A stretch of DNA of 64,000 nt from Haloechinothrix halophila YIM 93223 (GTDB taxonomy: Bacteria > Actinomycetota > Actinomycetes > Mycobacteriales > Pseudonocardiaceae). Positions within the stretch are counted from its first letter, which is position 1. Every line of letters begins with the position of its first letter. The position numbers were made by a program, and so were the translations under genes. Of this stretch, positions 34,381 through 44,952 are shown in pieces. Location: NCBI RefSeq assembly GCF_000504245.1, contig NZ_KI632509.1, positions 5,483,502 through 5,547,501 of the forward strand. Reading direction: 5' to 3'. The notes beneath the pieces are model-generated. The model searched no databases and had not been told where the DNA came from. It saw only the letters and a program-made list of their open reading frames with translations.

Positions 34381-35085
34381 TCACCCACACGGACGCAGTG
34401 CGTCATCGTCCAGATTCACGTCCGGCCAGTCGGGGAGCCGGGACAGCGCGCGGTAGCTGCGGGTGCAACCGCGTGAGGTGCCGTCGAGCTCGAAGACCCG
34501 CAGCGCGACGGACGCACCGGCGCAGTCATCGGCGTTGCCTGTGCAGTCCGGATACGTCGCCAGCACGATCTCCGGCGAATCGCGCCCGGCGGGAACCAGA
34601 TCGAGGTATCCGGCATTCGACACATAGGGGCGCTCGACGGCTTCCCATTTGTCATCCCGCGCGACAAAAACTTCTCCCACGACAGCGTCGTCCCGATCGC
34701 CTCGCACCAAACACGCACTGGTGTCACCTTCCGTACACACCAGCGACCGTTGCGTCAGTGTCACCCCGAGGTCCGCGAGGGCCGTTTCGAGCACGATGTC
34801 CGATCCGGGGGCCAACACCCGAACCGTGCCGTGCTCGCCACCGTCACCAGCGAGCAGTTCCACCGTCGCGTCGCCGACCGGCAGGCTGGTCAACACCCCA
34901 CACGGCGCATCCCCGCAGGTCAGCTGGCCAGAACCGGCCGCTGCGGCAGGGGGCCCGACGTGTCCGGCCGCACTCGCGGTGTCCCGCTGGATCCGCAGCA
35001 CCACCGCCGACGCGAGCGCGAGCATGGTGACGACGAGCGCGACGACGGCCGTGACGACGACCGGCCGCGATGCCCGCACGGCCAC
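34381..35085 (-). CDS. Membrane-anchored extracytoplasmic protein of unknown function
   Basis: A 234-aa protein from the GTG at 35085 behind AGGAGG; the longer frame to 35208 has no ribosome site. One N-terminal membrane helix (VVVTAVVALVVTMLALASAVV) is followed by an extracytoplasmic domain with about eight cysteines (LTCGDAPCGVL, CTEGDTSACL, YPDCTGNADDC, GCTRSY), suggesting several disulfides. There is a beta-type pattern throughout and an acidic end. I do not recognise the family. It is divergent from accA3 and converges with the transglycosylase gene (7-bp gap). Confidence 0.75.
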   Translation of the reverse strand: MAVRASRPVVVTAVVALVVTMLALASAVVLRIQRDTASAAGHVGPPAAAAGSGQLTCGDAPCGVLTSLPVGDATVELLAGDGGEHGTVRVLAPGSDIVLETALADLGVTLTQRSLVCTEGDTSACLVRGDRDDAVVGEVFVARDDKWEAVERPYVSNAGYLDLVPAGRDSPEIVLATYPDCTGNADDCAGASVALRVFELDGTSRGCTRSYRALSRLPDWPDVNLDDDALRPCG

Positions 35086-35300
35086 GACATCCTCCTGCGC
35101 TCGCTGTATCGTTCGACCACAGACTGTAGTCTTGACAGCTCGGATACGCCGCAGACACGGCCGACGACAACGAATACGTCCAGCCAAACGTGAGACGGCT
35201 CTCCTCACACAGCCGCGCGGAATCCGTAAACTGCCCCAAGGCCATGTTTACCCGCAACGACGCCGGTAGGCCGTGGCGGCCCGTCGAGAAGGAGGTAGGT

Positions 35301-37094
<1,794 letters not shown>

Positions 37095-37108
37095 CGTCCT
37101 GACGCGCT

Positions 37109-37152
37109 GAATGACGCTTTCGCTGCCGTTGGGTGCGGTGAAAGCGTCATTC
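37109..37152. terminator. Hairpin downstream of accA3
   Basis: GAATGACGCTTTC (37109-37121) and GAAAGCGTCATTC (37140-37152) form perfect 13-bp inverted arms around an 18-nt loop, 15 bp after the accA3 stop. There is no T tract, as is usual in high-GC actinobacteria. It may also be a dispersed repeat. Confidence 0.65.
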
Positions 37153-37197
37153 GCCGCGGGGGCTGGGCTCCTGCGCGGAAAGCCGTACCATCGAGGT

Positions 37198-37635
37198 GTG
37201 ACCGTAGAACGTCCCGAATTCCGGATCAGCGACGCCGAGCGCGAGGAAGCGATCGAAGCGCTCGGTGAGCACATGCGGGACGGCAGACTAGACATTGACG
37301 AGTACGGCGACCGCACCGCGCGCGTCACCGCGGCAAAGACTCGCGGCGAACTGATCACGCTGTTCAGCGACTTGCCAGAGCCGCGCCCCGAGATGCTGCG
37401 GGAACAGCTGCCAGCCCCACCACAACGCGAGCGACCGGAGCGGAGACGGGGTCATGAGCCGCGACGTCAGCACTCAGGGCGGCGCACACTGGGCGCCGTG
37501 CCGATCGCGGCGATCGCGATCATCGGCGTGCTGGTACTCAGCAAGGGGGCCGGGATGATGTTTCTGCTTCCCATCGCGGTCCTCGTATTCGCCGTTATCG
37601 CCTGCGGCAATCTGTTCGGGCCGGGCAGGGGCTGA
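37198..37635 (+). CDS. DUF1707 domain membrane protein
   Basis: A 145-aa protein with the N-terminal DUF1707 (SHOCT-like) pattern FRISDAEREEAIEALGEHM followed by RDGRLDIDEYGDRTARVTAA, a basic linker, and two C-terminal transmembrane helices (VPIAAIAIIGVLVL, FLLPIAVLVFAVIAC). The GTG at 37198 fits the family start (MTVERPEFRISD); the frame opens upstream at 37111 inside the hairpin. DUF1707 proteins are small actinobacterial membrane proteins, some linked to cell-envelope stress, but the function is unknown. The next gene follows immediately after the stop codon. Confidence 0.85.
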   Translation: MTVERPEFRISDAEREEAIEALGEHMRDGRLDIDEYGDRTARVTAAKTRGELITLFSDLPEPRPEMLREQLPAPPQRERPERRRGHEPRRQHSGRRTLGAVPIAAIAIIGVLVLSKGAGMMFLLPIAVLVFAVIACGNLFGPGRG

Positions 37636-38208
37636 GTGGAACCCATCGAGATCAACGCGGGCACGCACTATCTGCGTCAGTTTCGCGCCGATGACCGCAT
37701 GGACGACCGGCCCGCCCTGTTAGCCGCACTCGCCGACCCTGGCATCCAGCGCGCTTTCCCGGATCGCGACGTGCGCACCTCCGAGCACGCCAGCGACTAC
37801 ATCGACGCCCGCGCGGCTGGCTGGCGCGACGATGACCACTACACCTGGGTCATCGCGGAGTTGACCACCGGCACGCTGCTCGGTGAGATCCGCTTGGAGT
37901 TTCGCGAGGGGGCGGCCGCGGGCATAGAGACCGGCGGTGACGCCGACCGAGTCGCGGCGGACGACGGCGAGCCGACCACCGCGCACCTGACGGTGTGGAC
38001 GCACCCCGACGCGCGACGCGGCGGTGCCGCCAGCACCGCCGTGGGCACCGTGCTCCGGTTCGGCTTCGGCGCACTCGACCTCGTACACGTCGACGCGGCC
38101 TGTGCCGAGGACAACGTCGCCGCTGTCGCGCTGGCCAAGCGTTGTGGCTTCACCAGCGACGGCACCGCTGACGCTCCTGGCGTCCTGCGCTGGACGGCGC
38201 GCGGCTGA
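37636..38208 (+). CDS. GNAT family N-acetyltransferase
   Basis: A 190-aa protein starting at the GTG adjacent to the stop of the DUF1707 gene, so the two are co-translated. It is of the RimJ/RimL type: LRQFRADDRMDD, a central YTWVIAELTTGTLLGEIRL, the acetyl-CoA loop WTHPDARRGGAASTAVGTVL and the closing CAEDNVAAVALAKRCGFTSD. The substrate cannot be predicted. It converges with glpD (18-bp gap). Confidence 0.88.
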   Translation: MEPIEINAGTHYLRQFRADDRMDDRPALLAALADPGIQRAFPDRDVRTSEHASDYIDARAAGWRDDDHYTWVIAELTTGTLLGEIRLEFREGAAAGIETGGDADRVAADDGEPTTAHLTVWTHPDARRGGAASTAVGTVLRFGFGALDLVHVDAACAEDNVAAVALAKRCGFTSDGTADAPGVLRWTARG

Positions 38209-38226
38209 CCACACGCAACACCGGCC

Positions 38227-39954
38227 TCATTCCTCCGCCGAGACGATGCCCGTCCTGGCGTCCGGTGCCGCACGACGCCGCTTGTCGGCTCCTTCGTCGC
38301 TCAGCTGCTGTTGCGCCTCACGTTCGGCGGCGACCCGCGCCGTGTAGACGTCGACCTCGCGCGCGATGGTCTCCTCGGACCAGCCGAGCACCCCGCCGAC
38401 CAGATCCGCCACCTCGCTGGCGCAGTCGACGCCCCGATGCGGATACTCGATCGACACCCGCATCCGCCGCGCGAGGACGTCGTCCAGATGCAGCGCGCCC
38501 TCGTGGCTGGCCGCGTACACCGCCTCGACGCGCAGGTAGTCCGGCGCACCCGCGATCGGGCGCAGCAGGTCGGGCCGGTCGTCGGCCAGCGCGAGGACCT
38601 CGTGCACCAGCGAGCCGTACCGGTTGAGCAAGTGTCGTAGCCGGTACGGGTGCAGCCCATGCCTGCCAGCCAGGTGGTCGGCCTGGTTGACCAGCGCGTG
38701 GTACCCGTCAGCGCCGAGCAACGGCACCTTGTCCGTGATCGACGGCTGTGCCCGGCCGGGCAAATCGATCGCCGCCGCGTCGACGGCGTCGGCCGCCATC
38801 ACCCGGTACGTGGTGTACTTGCCGCCCGCGATCGCGACCAGTCCCGGCGCGGGCCGCGCGACGGCATGTTCCCGCGACAGCTTCGACGTTTCCTCGCTCT
38901 CCCCCGCCAGCAACGGGCGCAGGCCCGCGTAGACGCCTTCGATGTCGTCGGGGGTCAGCGGCGTGGTCAGCACGGAGTTGACCTTGTCGAGCAGATAGTC
39001 GATGTCGGCCTTGGTAGCGGCGGGATGGGCGAGGTCGAGATTCCAGTCGGTGTCGGTGGTGCCCACGATCCAATGGGCGCCCCACGGGATGACGAACAAC
39101 ACCGAGTTCGAAGTACGCAGGATCAGCCCCGAGTCCGACACGATCCGGTCGCGCGGCACGACGACGTGGACGCCTTTGCTGGCCCGCACCCGGAACCGGC
39201 CCCTGCTACCGGACAACCCCTGCAACTCGTCGGTCCACACCCCGGTGCAGTTGATCACCGCGCCAGCCGAGACGTCGACCTCGCGGCCGTCCTCCACATC
39301 GCGCACCCGCACCCCGGACACCCGATCCGCCTCGTGCCGGAAGCCCACCACCTGCGTCGACGTGCGGACCACCGCGCCGTAGTGCGCCGCGGTGCGGGCG
39401 AGCATCATCGTGTGCCGCGCATCGTCGGCCTGCGCGTCGTAGTACCGGATGCCGCCGATCAGGGCGTCGCGCTTGAGCGCGGGCACCATCCGCAACGCTC
39501 CGGCTTTGGTCAGGTGTTTCTGGCCAGGCACCGAACGCGCACCGCCCATCCGGTCGTACAGAAACAGCCCGGCAGCGGTGTACGGACGTTCCCAGATCCG
39601 GCGGCTGAGCGGGTACAGGAAGCTGACCGGCTTCACCAGGTGTGGCGCGAGCCTGGTCAGCATCAACTCCCGTTCGGCGAGGGCTTCGCGCACCAGCGAG
39701 AACTCCAGCTGCTCCAGGTAGCGCAGCCCGCCGTGGAACAGCTTGCTCGACCGGCTCGACGTGCCCGCGGCGAGATCGCGCGCTTCCACCAGTGCCACGC
39801 GCAGTCCGCGCGTCGCCGCGTCGAGCGCGGTCCCCGCGCCCACGACTCCGCCACCGATCACGACGAGATCGAAGTTGACCGTATCGAGGCGCTGCCACGC
39901 CTGCTCTCGATCGGCCACACCAAGACGGCCGATCGTCGGACTTTCACCGGGCAC
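38227..39954 (-). CDS. glpD: Aerobic glycerol-3-phosphate dehydrogenase
   Basis: An FAD enzyme that oxidises sn-glycerol 3-phosphate to dihydroxyacetone phosphate and passes electrons to quinone at the membrane. The 575-aa sequence has the dinucleotide-binding loop FDLVVIGGGVVGAGTALDAA, LVEARDLAAGTSSRSSKLFH, the substrate-region HGGLRYLEQLEF and the C-terminal DAO domain (EVADLVGGVLGWSEETIAREV). It lies downstream of lpdA (minus strand, 155-bp gap), the same order as glpD2-lpdA (Rv3302c-Rv3303c) in M. tuberculosis. Confidence 0.95.
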   Translation of the reverse strand: MPGESPTIGRLGVADREQAWQRLDTVNFDLVVIGGGVVGAGTALDAATRGLRVALVEARDLAAGTSSRSSKLFHGGLRYLEQLEFSLVREALAERELMLTRLAPHLVKPVSFLYPLSRRIWERPYTAAGLFLYDRMGGARSVPGQKHLTKAGALRMVPALKRDALIGGIRYYDAQADDARHTMMLARTAAHYGAVVRTSTQVVGFRHEADRVSGVRVRDVEDGREVDVSAGAVINCTGVWTDELQGLSGSRGRFRVRASKGVHVVVPRDRIVSDSGLILRTSNSVLFVIPWGAHWIVGTTDTDWNLDLAHPAATKADIDYLLDKVNSVLTTPLTPDDIEGVYAGLRPLLAGESEETSKLSREHAVARPAPGLVAIAGGKYTTYRVMAADAVDAAAIDLPGRAQPSITDKVPLLGADGYHALVNQADHLAGRHGLHPYRLRHLLNRYGSLVHEVLALADDRPDLLRPIAGAPDYLRVEAVYAASHEGALHLDDVLARRMRVSIEYPHRGVDCASEVADLVGGVLGWSEETIAREVDVYTARVAAEREAQQQLSDEGADKRRRAAPDARTGIVSAEE

Positions 39955-40109
39955 CAGACCCTCCTCTCACCGTGGGATCCAGCCACTGCTGCCACGGTAT
40001 CGGCTACCCGGAGGCGCAGCCGCTGATCACCAGCCTGCCATGCGGTGGGTCGATCGGCTCGCGGTGCACGTAGCTCGTCATCGGAAGCCGCTACGTGAAC
40101 GGCCTTGGA

Positions 40110-41513
40110 TTAATCGAGGTCGTCGTGGCGCATCAGCTGGCGCCCGGCCTCGGTGATCGAGCCGGACAGCGACGGATACACCGAGAACGTCAGCGCAAGG
40201 TGGTCCACGGTGAGCTGGTGCTGCACCGCGAGTGCAATGGACAGGATCAGCTCGCTCGCGGTCGGCGCGACCACGACACCACCGATAACCACGCCGGTGG
40301 CCGGTCGGCAGAACAGCTTCACGAAGCCGTGCCGCACGCCCTCCATCTTCGCCCTGGCGTTGGTCGACAGCGGCAGCATGATGGTGCGCGCGGGCACCTC
40401 ACCAGCGTCGATCGCGGATTGGTTGATACCGACCGTGGCGATCTCCGGATGGGTGAACACGTTCGCGGCGACGGTCTTCAGCTTGATCGGGCTGACGCCC
40501 TCGCCGAGCGCGTGCCACATCGCGGTGCGGCCCTGCATGCTCGCTACCGACGCGAGCGGCAGCACACCGGTGCAGTCTCCCGCCGCGTAGATGCCGGACA
40601 CCTTGGTGCGAGACACCCGGTCGACCGGGATGTGGCCGCTCTCGGTGGTCTCCACGCCCACGGTGTCGAGGCCGATGTCCTTGGTGTTCGGCACCGAACC
40701 GACGGTCATCAGCGCGTGGCTTGCCTCGATCGTGCGCCCGTCGGTCAGGTGAACAACGACACCGTTGTCAGTACGGTCGACGCGGTCCGCGCGGGCGTGC
40801 TTGGCGAGCGTCGCGCCGTGGTGGCTGAAGACCTCTTCCAGCACGGCGGCGGCGTCGGCATCCTCGTGCGGCAAGATGCGGTCGCGGCTGGAGACCACGG
40901 TGACCTTCACCCCGAGCTCGGTGTAGGCGGAGGCGAACTCGGCGCCGGTGACACCCGAACCGATGACGACCAGGTGTTCCGGCAGCTCAGGCAGGTCGTA
41001 GAGCTGACGCCAGTCGAGGATGCGCTCGCCGTCCGGCACCGCGCCGGGCAGCACCCTCGGCGTCCCGCCGGTCGCGACCAGCGCGACGTCCGCGATCAGC
41101 ACCTCCTCGGTGCCGTCCTCCTTGGTGACGGCGACCTGGTGCACCGCGAGGCCGGGCTCGGGGTCGCAGAACCGCGCTGTGCCGGGGATCACCTGGACGC
41201 CTTCGCGCTGCACCCGCGCGCGGATGTCGGCCGACTGCGCGAGGGCGAGACCCTTCACCCTGCCGTGTACGGTGCGGTTCTCAACCCGCACCTTGTCGTC
41301 GTCGATGCCGACACCCAGCTCGGCCATGCCATGCAGGCTCGCCCGCGCGCCAGACGAAGCGATGAATGTCTTCGAGGGCACACAGTCGTAGAGCACACAG
41401 GCCCCGCCGAGGCCGTCCCGTTCAACGACGGTGACATCTGCTCCGTGCTGAGCCGCGACCAAAGCCGCCTCGTAGCCGGCTGGGCCACCACCCAAGATCA
41501 CGATCCTCGTCAC
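40110..41513 (-). CDS. lpdA: NAD(P)H dehydrogenase (quinone) / flavoprotein disulfide reductase
   Basis: A 467-aa pyridine-nucleotide disulfide oxidoreductase started at the GTG at 41513 behind AGGAGG; a GTG at 41528 would overlap that ribosome site. FAD loop RIVILGGGPAGYEAALVAA, then GGACVLYDCVPSKTFIAS, NAD loop VVIGSGVTGAEFASAY, and the dimer domain ending SVYPSLSGSITEAGRQL. The C-terminal His-Glu dyad of true lipoamide dehydrogenases is absent (YPSLSG in its place), which fits LpdA-type quinone reductases. Two Cys are spaced as in active disulfide reductases, and from memory M. tuberculosis LpdA lacks the first of these. It lies upstream of glpD, so both may serve respiratory electron flow. 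Confidence 0.88.
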   Translation of the reverse strand: MTRIVILGGGPAGYEAALVAAQHGADVTVVERDGLGGACVLYDCVPSKTFIASSGARASLHGMAELGVGIDDDKVRVENRTVHGRVKGLALAQSADIRARVQREGVQVIPGTARFCDPEPGLAVHQVAVTKEDGTEEVLIADVALVATGGTPRVLPGAVPDGERILDWRQLYDLPELPEHLVVIGSGVTGAEFASAYTELGVKVTVVSSRDRILPHEDADAAAVLEEVFSHHGATLAKHARADRVDRTDNGVVVHLTDGRTIEASHALMTVGSVPNTKDIGLDTVGVETTESGHIPVDRVSRTKVSGIYAAGDCTGVLPLASVASMQGRTAMWHALGEGVSPIKLKTVAANVFTHPEIATVGINQSAIDAGEVPARTIMLPLSTNARAKMEGVRHGFVKLFCRPATGVVIGGVVVAPTASELILSIALAVQHQLTVDHLALTFSVYPSLSGSITEAGRQLMRHDDLD

Positions 41514-41563
41514 CCGTCGCCTCCTCACTGTGTTACCGCGCGGACAACGTTACTATCTCGGAC

Positions 41564-42016
41564 GTGCCCATCTATGCTGCCTACGGCTCCAACATGGACC
41601 CCGACCAGATGGCCGAGCGCGCGCCGCACTCGCCGATGGCGGGGACCGGCTGGCTCGAAGGCTGGCGACTAACCTTCGGCGGAGAAGACATCGGCTGGGA
41701 AGGCGCGCTGGCCACCATCGTCGAGGATTCCGACTCGCGGGTGTTCGTCGTGCTCTACGACGTCAACGCCGCCGATGAGAAGGGTCTCGACCGCTGGGAA
41801 GGCGACGAGCTGTTCCTGCACAACAAGATCAGACTGCGGGTGCAGACGCTGGAAGGTCCTGTCCTGGCGTGGCTGTATGTGCTGGACGCCTATGAGGGCG
41901 GGTTGCCCTCGGCGCGGTATCTCGGTGTGCTGGCGGATGCCGCCGAGGCCGCCGGTGCGCCTGCCGACTACGTCAACGACCTCCGCACCCGTCCCTGCAT
42001 CGGGATCGGCCCCTGA
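41564..42016 (+). CDS. Gamma-glutamylcyclotransferase-family protein
   Basis: A 150-aa protein with the GGCT-like fold: N-terminal IYAAYGSNMDPDQMAERAP, core GALATIVEDSDSRVFVVLYD and the acidic-catalytic region DEKGLDRWEGDE, then AWLYVLDAYEGGLPSARYL. Family members release 5-oxoproline from gamma-glutamyl amino acids or act on related gamma-glutamyl amines. The exact substrate is unclear. It is divergent from lpdA with 50 bp between starts, and occupies the position of Rv3304 in M. tuberculosis. The GTG at 41564 is the only start keeping the YGSNM loop near the N-terminus. Confidence 0.85.
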   Translation: MPIYAAYGSNMDPDQMAERAPHSPMAGTGWLEGWRLTFGGEDIGWEGALATIVEDSDSRVFVVLYDVNAADEKGLDRWEGDELFLHNKIRLRVQTLEGPVLAWLYVLDAYEGGLPSARYLGVLADAAEAAGAPADYVNDLRTRPCIGIGP

Positions 42017-42064
42017 CGCCACGTCCGTTCGCAGGGTGCCGATGGCACCACCAGCGGGTGTCTT

Positions 42065-42190
42065 GTGTCCTGCATTCCCGACGCTGTGTCATGCGCTCGC
42101 GCCGTCGTGTCCGACGTTCCCGACGCCATGTCTGGCAGTCCTGACGTTGTATTTGGCATTCCCGGCGCCGTATTCGGCACTCGCGATCCC
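42065..42190 (+). repeat. Six-unit 21-bp tandem repeat array
   Basis: Six consecutive 21-bp units with consensus close to GTGTCCGGCATTCCCGACGC. Units begin at 42065, 42086, 42107, 42128, 42149 and 42170. They diverge from one another at several positions but keep the period exactly. A related array lies inverted on the other side of the DUF559 gene at 43195. The region is between two genes and is not coding by homology. Confidence 0.75.
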
Positions 42191-42274
42191 CGCCGAGTTA
42201 TCCACAGCTTCAGATCGTCCACAGCTTTGCTGGCGTGGTTCCCTCGGTCACCTCGTAGAGCCACAGTTTTGAGA

Positions 42275-43183
42275 ATGGACGTCTTACCCGAGGGCCTGCA
42301 TGGTGCCTACACCCGCGTCGGACTCGCTCAAGAGATCGGACCGAAAGCCATGCGCACGGCTGTCCGCTGCGGACGCTTGAAGGTGTACTCCCGCGACGTG
42401 CTGGTCGATCCGCGACGAGCGACCGAGTTCCGTTGCCGTGCTGCTGCTGCGCTGCTCATGGCAGGGCCAACCGCCGCGTTGAGCAGTCACAGCGCGCTGA
42501 TCATCAGGGGCATAAGCGCTGCGGAGCTCGCCCCGATTCATGTCTTACTGCCGTATCCTCGTACGCTGCGCCGGCGCAAGGACGTTGCCGTCCATTACAG
42601 CCACCTGATCGACTTCGACACCGAGCATGTCGTCCGGTTGCGCACGGTCACGATCCCGCACGCGCTCGTCGAAGTACTGTGCTGCGGTTCGCGCCGCACG
42701 GCGATCGCCTGTGCGGACCAGGTGCTAGCGAGCGTTCCGCGTGACCAGCGCGATGAGCTACGCGCAACCCTGAGCGAACGAATCCGTTCACGTCGCGACC
42801 GTCGGGGCACGCTGCGAGCGACTGAGCTGCTCGACCTAGCACGCGGCGACTCGGAGTCGCCTGCCGAAAGCTGGACGTTGCTCGACCTCGTGGACGGCGG
42901 GCTGCCGATCCCCGAACAGCAGGTCAGCATCACGGACATCGACGGCAACGAACTCTACCGGCTCGACTTCGCCTGGCCGGAGTTCCGCGTCGCAGTCGAA
43001 TACGACGGTTATGCGGCACACGTCCAGCGCGCTGACCGCGATGCCGTGCGGGAAGCCGACCTCCGGCGTCGGGGCTGGATCGTCATCCACGCCACCGCCG
43101 ATGATCTCCGCGATCCGTCTCGGTTGATCACCGCGGTGACCGAGGCGATGCGGTCACGCGGCTACGTCGTCGCCGCGGCCTGA
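42275..43183 (+). CDS. AbiEi-like/DUF559 domain protein
   Basis: A 302-aa protein started at the ATG at 42275; the frame upstream runs through the repeat array and is not conserved. The N-terminal half (AYTRVGLAQEIGPKAMRTAV, DVLVDPRRATEFRCRAAAAL, SSHSALIIRGI) resembles the winged-helix part of AbiEi-type antitoxins. The C-terminal half is a DUF559 endonuclease-like fold (LYRLDFAWPEFRVAVEYDGY, then READLRRRGWIVIHATADDL), as in very-short-patch-repair-like nucleases, with D and E-x-D positions in place. Such proteins are abundant orphans in actinobacteria with unknown role; no AbiEii partner gene is present here. It is flanked by inverted 21-bp repeat arrays. Confidence 0.82.
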   Translation: MDVLPEGLHGAYTRVGLAQEIGPKAMRTAVRCGRLKVYSRDVLVDPRRATEFRCRAAAALLMAGPTAALSSHSALIIRGISAAELAPIHVLLPYPRTLRRRKDVAVHYSHLIDFDTEHVVRLRTVTIPHALVEVLCCGSRRTAIACADQVLASVPRDQRDELRATLSERIRSRRDRRGTLRATELLDLARGDSESPAESWTLLDLVDGGLPIPEQQVSITDIDGNELYRLDFAWPEFRVAVEYDGYAAHVQRADRDAVREADLRRRGWIVIHATADDLRDPSRLITAVTEAMRSRGYVVAAA

Positions 43184-43194
43184 ACGGGGAGCAC

Positions 43195-43299
43195 AGCGTC
43201 CCCACTGCCAAACACGGCGTCCGGAGTGCACGACACGACGTTCTGAGTGTCGGACACGACGTCCTGAATGACGGACACACGTGCACGAGCGTCGGACAC
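43195..43299 (-). repeat. Five-unit 21-bp tandem repeat array, inverted relative to 42065
   Basis: Five units of 21 bp (starts 43195, 43216, 43237, 43258, 43279) with typical unit GACGTCCTGAATGACGGACA. The reverse complement matches the unit of the array at 42065. It begins 12 bp after the DUF559 stop and ends just before the stop of the convergent amidohydrolase. Confidence 0.75.
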
Positions 43300-43320
43300 G
43301 ACGTGCCCCACGTCCCGCGC

Positions 43321-44700
43321 TCAGCTCAACGCGGCCAGGGCGATGTGGACCATCAGCCGGACACCGACCGGGAGGGCGCGTTCGTCCAGCTCGAAGGTGC
43401 CCTGGTGCAGGTCGCGCTGCGGACCCTCGCCGGGCCAGACGCCCAGCCGGGCGAACGCACCGTCGACGTGCTCCAGGTACCAGCCGAAGTCCTCCCCACC
43501 GGAGGACTGCTCCGTGCTGGCGTTGGCATCCTGCCCCAGTGCCGCCGATACCGCATCGCGCAGGAAACCGGTGCTTTCCGCGTCGCAGACGACGGGCGGC
43601 ACGCCGCGCCGGTAGTTCAGCGAGTACCCGACGCCTGTCGGCGCGAGCAGCGACTCGATCGACGCCCCGACCAGCGGTTCCAATTCGCGCCAGACGTCGA
43701 TGTCCGCCGTGCGAAGCGTGCCGAGCAGGGTACCGTCTTCCGGCACCGCGTTCGCCGCCTCGCCCGCGTGCACCGCGCCCCAGACCAGCACCGTGCCCGA
43801 GCGGGGGTCGACCCGGCGCGAGATCAGTGCGGGCAGCCCGGTGATGACGCTGCCGAGCGCGTGCACCAGGTCGGCGGTCAAGTGCGGCCGCGAGGTGTGC
43901 CCGCCTGGCGAGGTCAGGCTCAGCTCGACCAGGTCGGCGGCCGAGGTGATCGCACCGATCCGGGTGCCGACCTTGCCGACGGGCAGCCGCGGGTCGCAGT
44001 GCAGGCCGAAGATCCGCTCGACGCCCTCGAGCGCGTCCGCCGCGATGGAGTCCAGTGCGCCGCCGGGCATGACCTCCTCCGCTGGCTGGAACAGCAGCCG
44101 CACTCGCCCGGGCAGCGAGGGCGCTGCGACCAGCGCGGATGCCGTGGCCAGCAGGATCGAGGTGTGCGCGTCGTGGCCGCAGGCATGCGCCACACCATCG
44201 ACCGCCGAGGCGAACGGCAACCCGGTGGCCTCGGTGATCGGCAGCGCGTCCATGTCCGCGCGCAGCGCGACGCATCGCTCGCCCTCGCCGACGTCGCACA
44301 CGACGCCGGTGCCGTGCGGCAGCACCCACGGCTTCAGCCCGAGCGAGCGCAACGTGCGCACCACCAGTTCGGTCGTGCCGTATTCACGTCGGGCCAGCTC
44401 AGGGTTGGCGTGGATGTGCCTGCGCCATGCCACCACGTCGGCGGAGTTCGTCGCGAGCCAGTGGTCCAGCCACTCGGGCCCGCGTCCAGCGCCGATGTCA
44501 GCCACGGACGACATGGTGACCCCGTCCGGGGTGATCAGCCCGTCGAGTTCGGCGTCCGAGATCGTGTGCAGCGCGGCACCGTCGCCGGTCACCGAGGACG
44601 TGGCCGGCAACAGCGGACCACGGTCGGCGAGGCTGCCGGTGATGCTGTCCGGTACCGCGTGCGCCGCCATACCGGGGCGCGTGTGCGGAGACGTCGTCAT
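43321..44700 (-). CDS. M20 family amidohydrolase (AmiA/AmiB type)
   Basis: A 459-aa metal-dependent amidohydrolase of the M20D group (N-acyl amino acid or indole-acetyl conjugate hydrolases). The core begins around residue 82 (RRHIHANPELARREYGTTEL), with metal site ALRADMDALPITE, ACGHDAHTSILLATA, FQPAEEVMPGGALDSIAADA, and the dimerisation domain with SPGGHTSRPH and SSGGEDFGWYLE. The first 75 residues are not conserved; a later start at the ATG near 44514 (MSSVADIGAG) is possible. From memory it corresponds to amiA1/amiB1 (Rv3305c/Rv3306c) in the syntenic M. tuberculosis locus, but only one copy is present here. Confidence 0.88.
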   Translation of the reverse strand: MTTSPHTRPGMAAHAVPDSITGSLADRGPLLPATSSVTGDGAALHTISDAELDGLITPDGVTMSSVADIGAGRGPEWLDHWLATNSADVVAWRRHIHANPELARREYGTTELVVRTLRSLGLKPWVLPHGTGVVCDVGEGERCVALRADMDALPITEATGLPFASAVDGVAHACGHDAHTSILLATASALVAAPSLPGRVRLLFQPAEEVMPGGALDSIAADALEGVERIFGLHCDPRLPVGKVGTRIGAITSAADLVELSLTSPGGHTSRPHLTADLVHALGSVITGLPALISRRVDPRSGTVLVWGAVHAGEAANAVPEDGTLLGTLRTADIDVWRELEPLVGASIESLLAPTGVGYSLNYRRGVPPVVCDAESTGFLRDAVSAALGQDANASTEQSSGGEDFGWYLEHVDGAFARLGVWPGEGPQRDLHQGTFELDERALPVGVRLMVHIALAALS

Positions 44701-44952
44701 GCGCCACCCCCGACTCGCTCAGGGACAGCCTGTATCGCGAGAGGAAAAGAACTCATAGCCATTTGTGATCATTCTTGCACTCCACTCCCCATTCAGAGTA
44801 GCGGAGTGGGTCGTCAAGAGACGGCCGGTCGACTTCCATCGACAAGCGGTTACCCACAGTTCGGTTTCGCTGAACTCATCGAGCGACCGAACGGTACCCC
44901 CAGCGGTGCCAGCGCAGCGGCGACACGTCAACCATGCCCGCTCCGCGACGCG

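Noticed and set aside
42065..43299. Repeat arrays as CRISPR
   Set aside because: Units are 21 bp, contiguous and without spacers; no cas genes are present.
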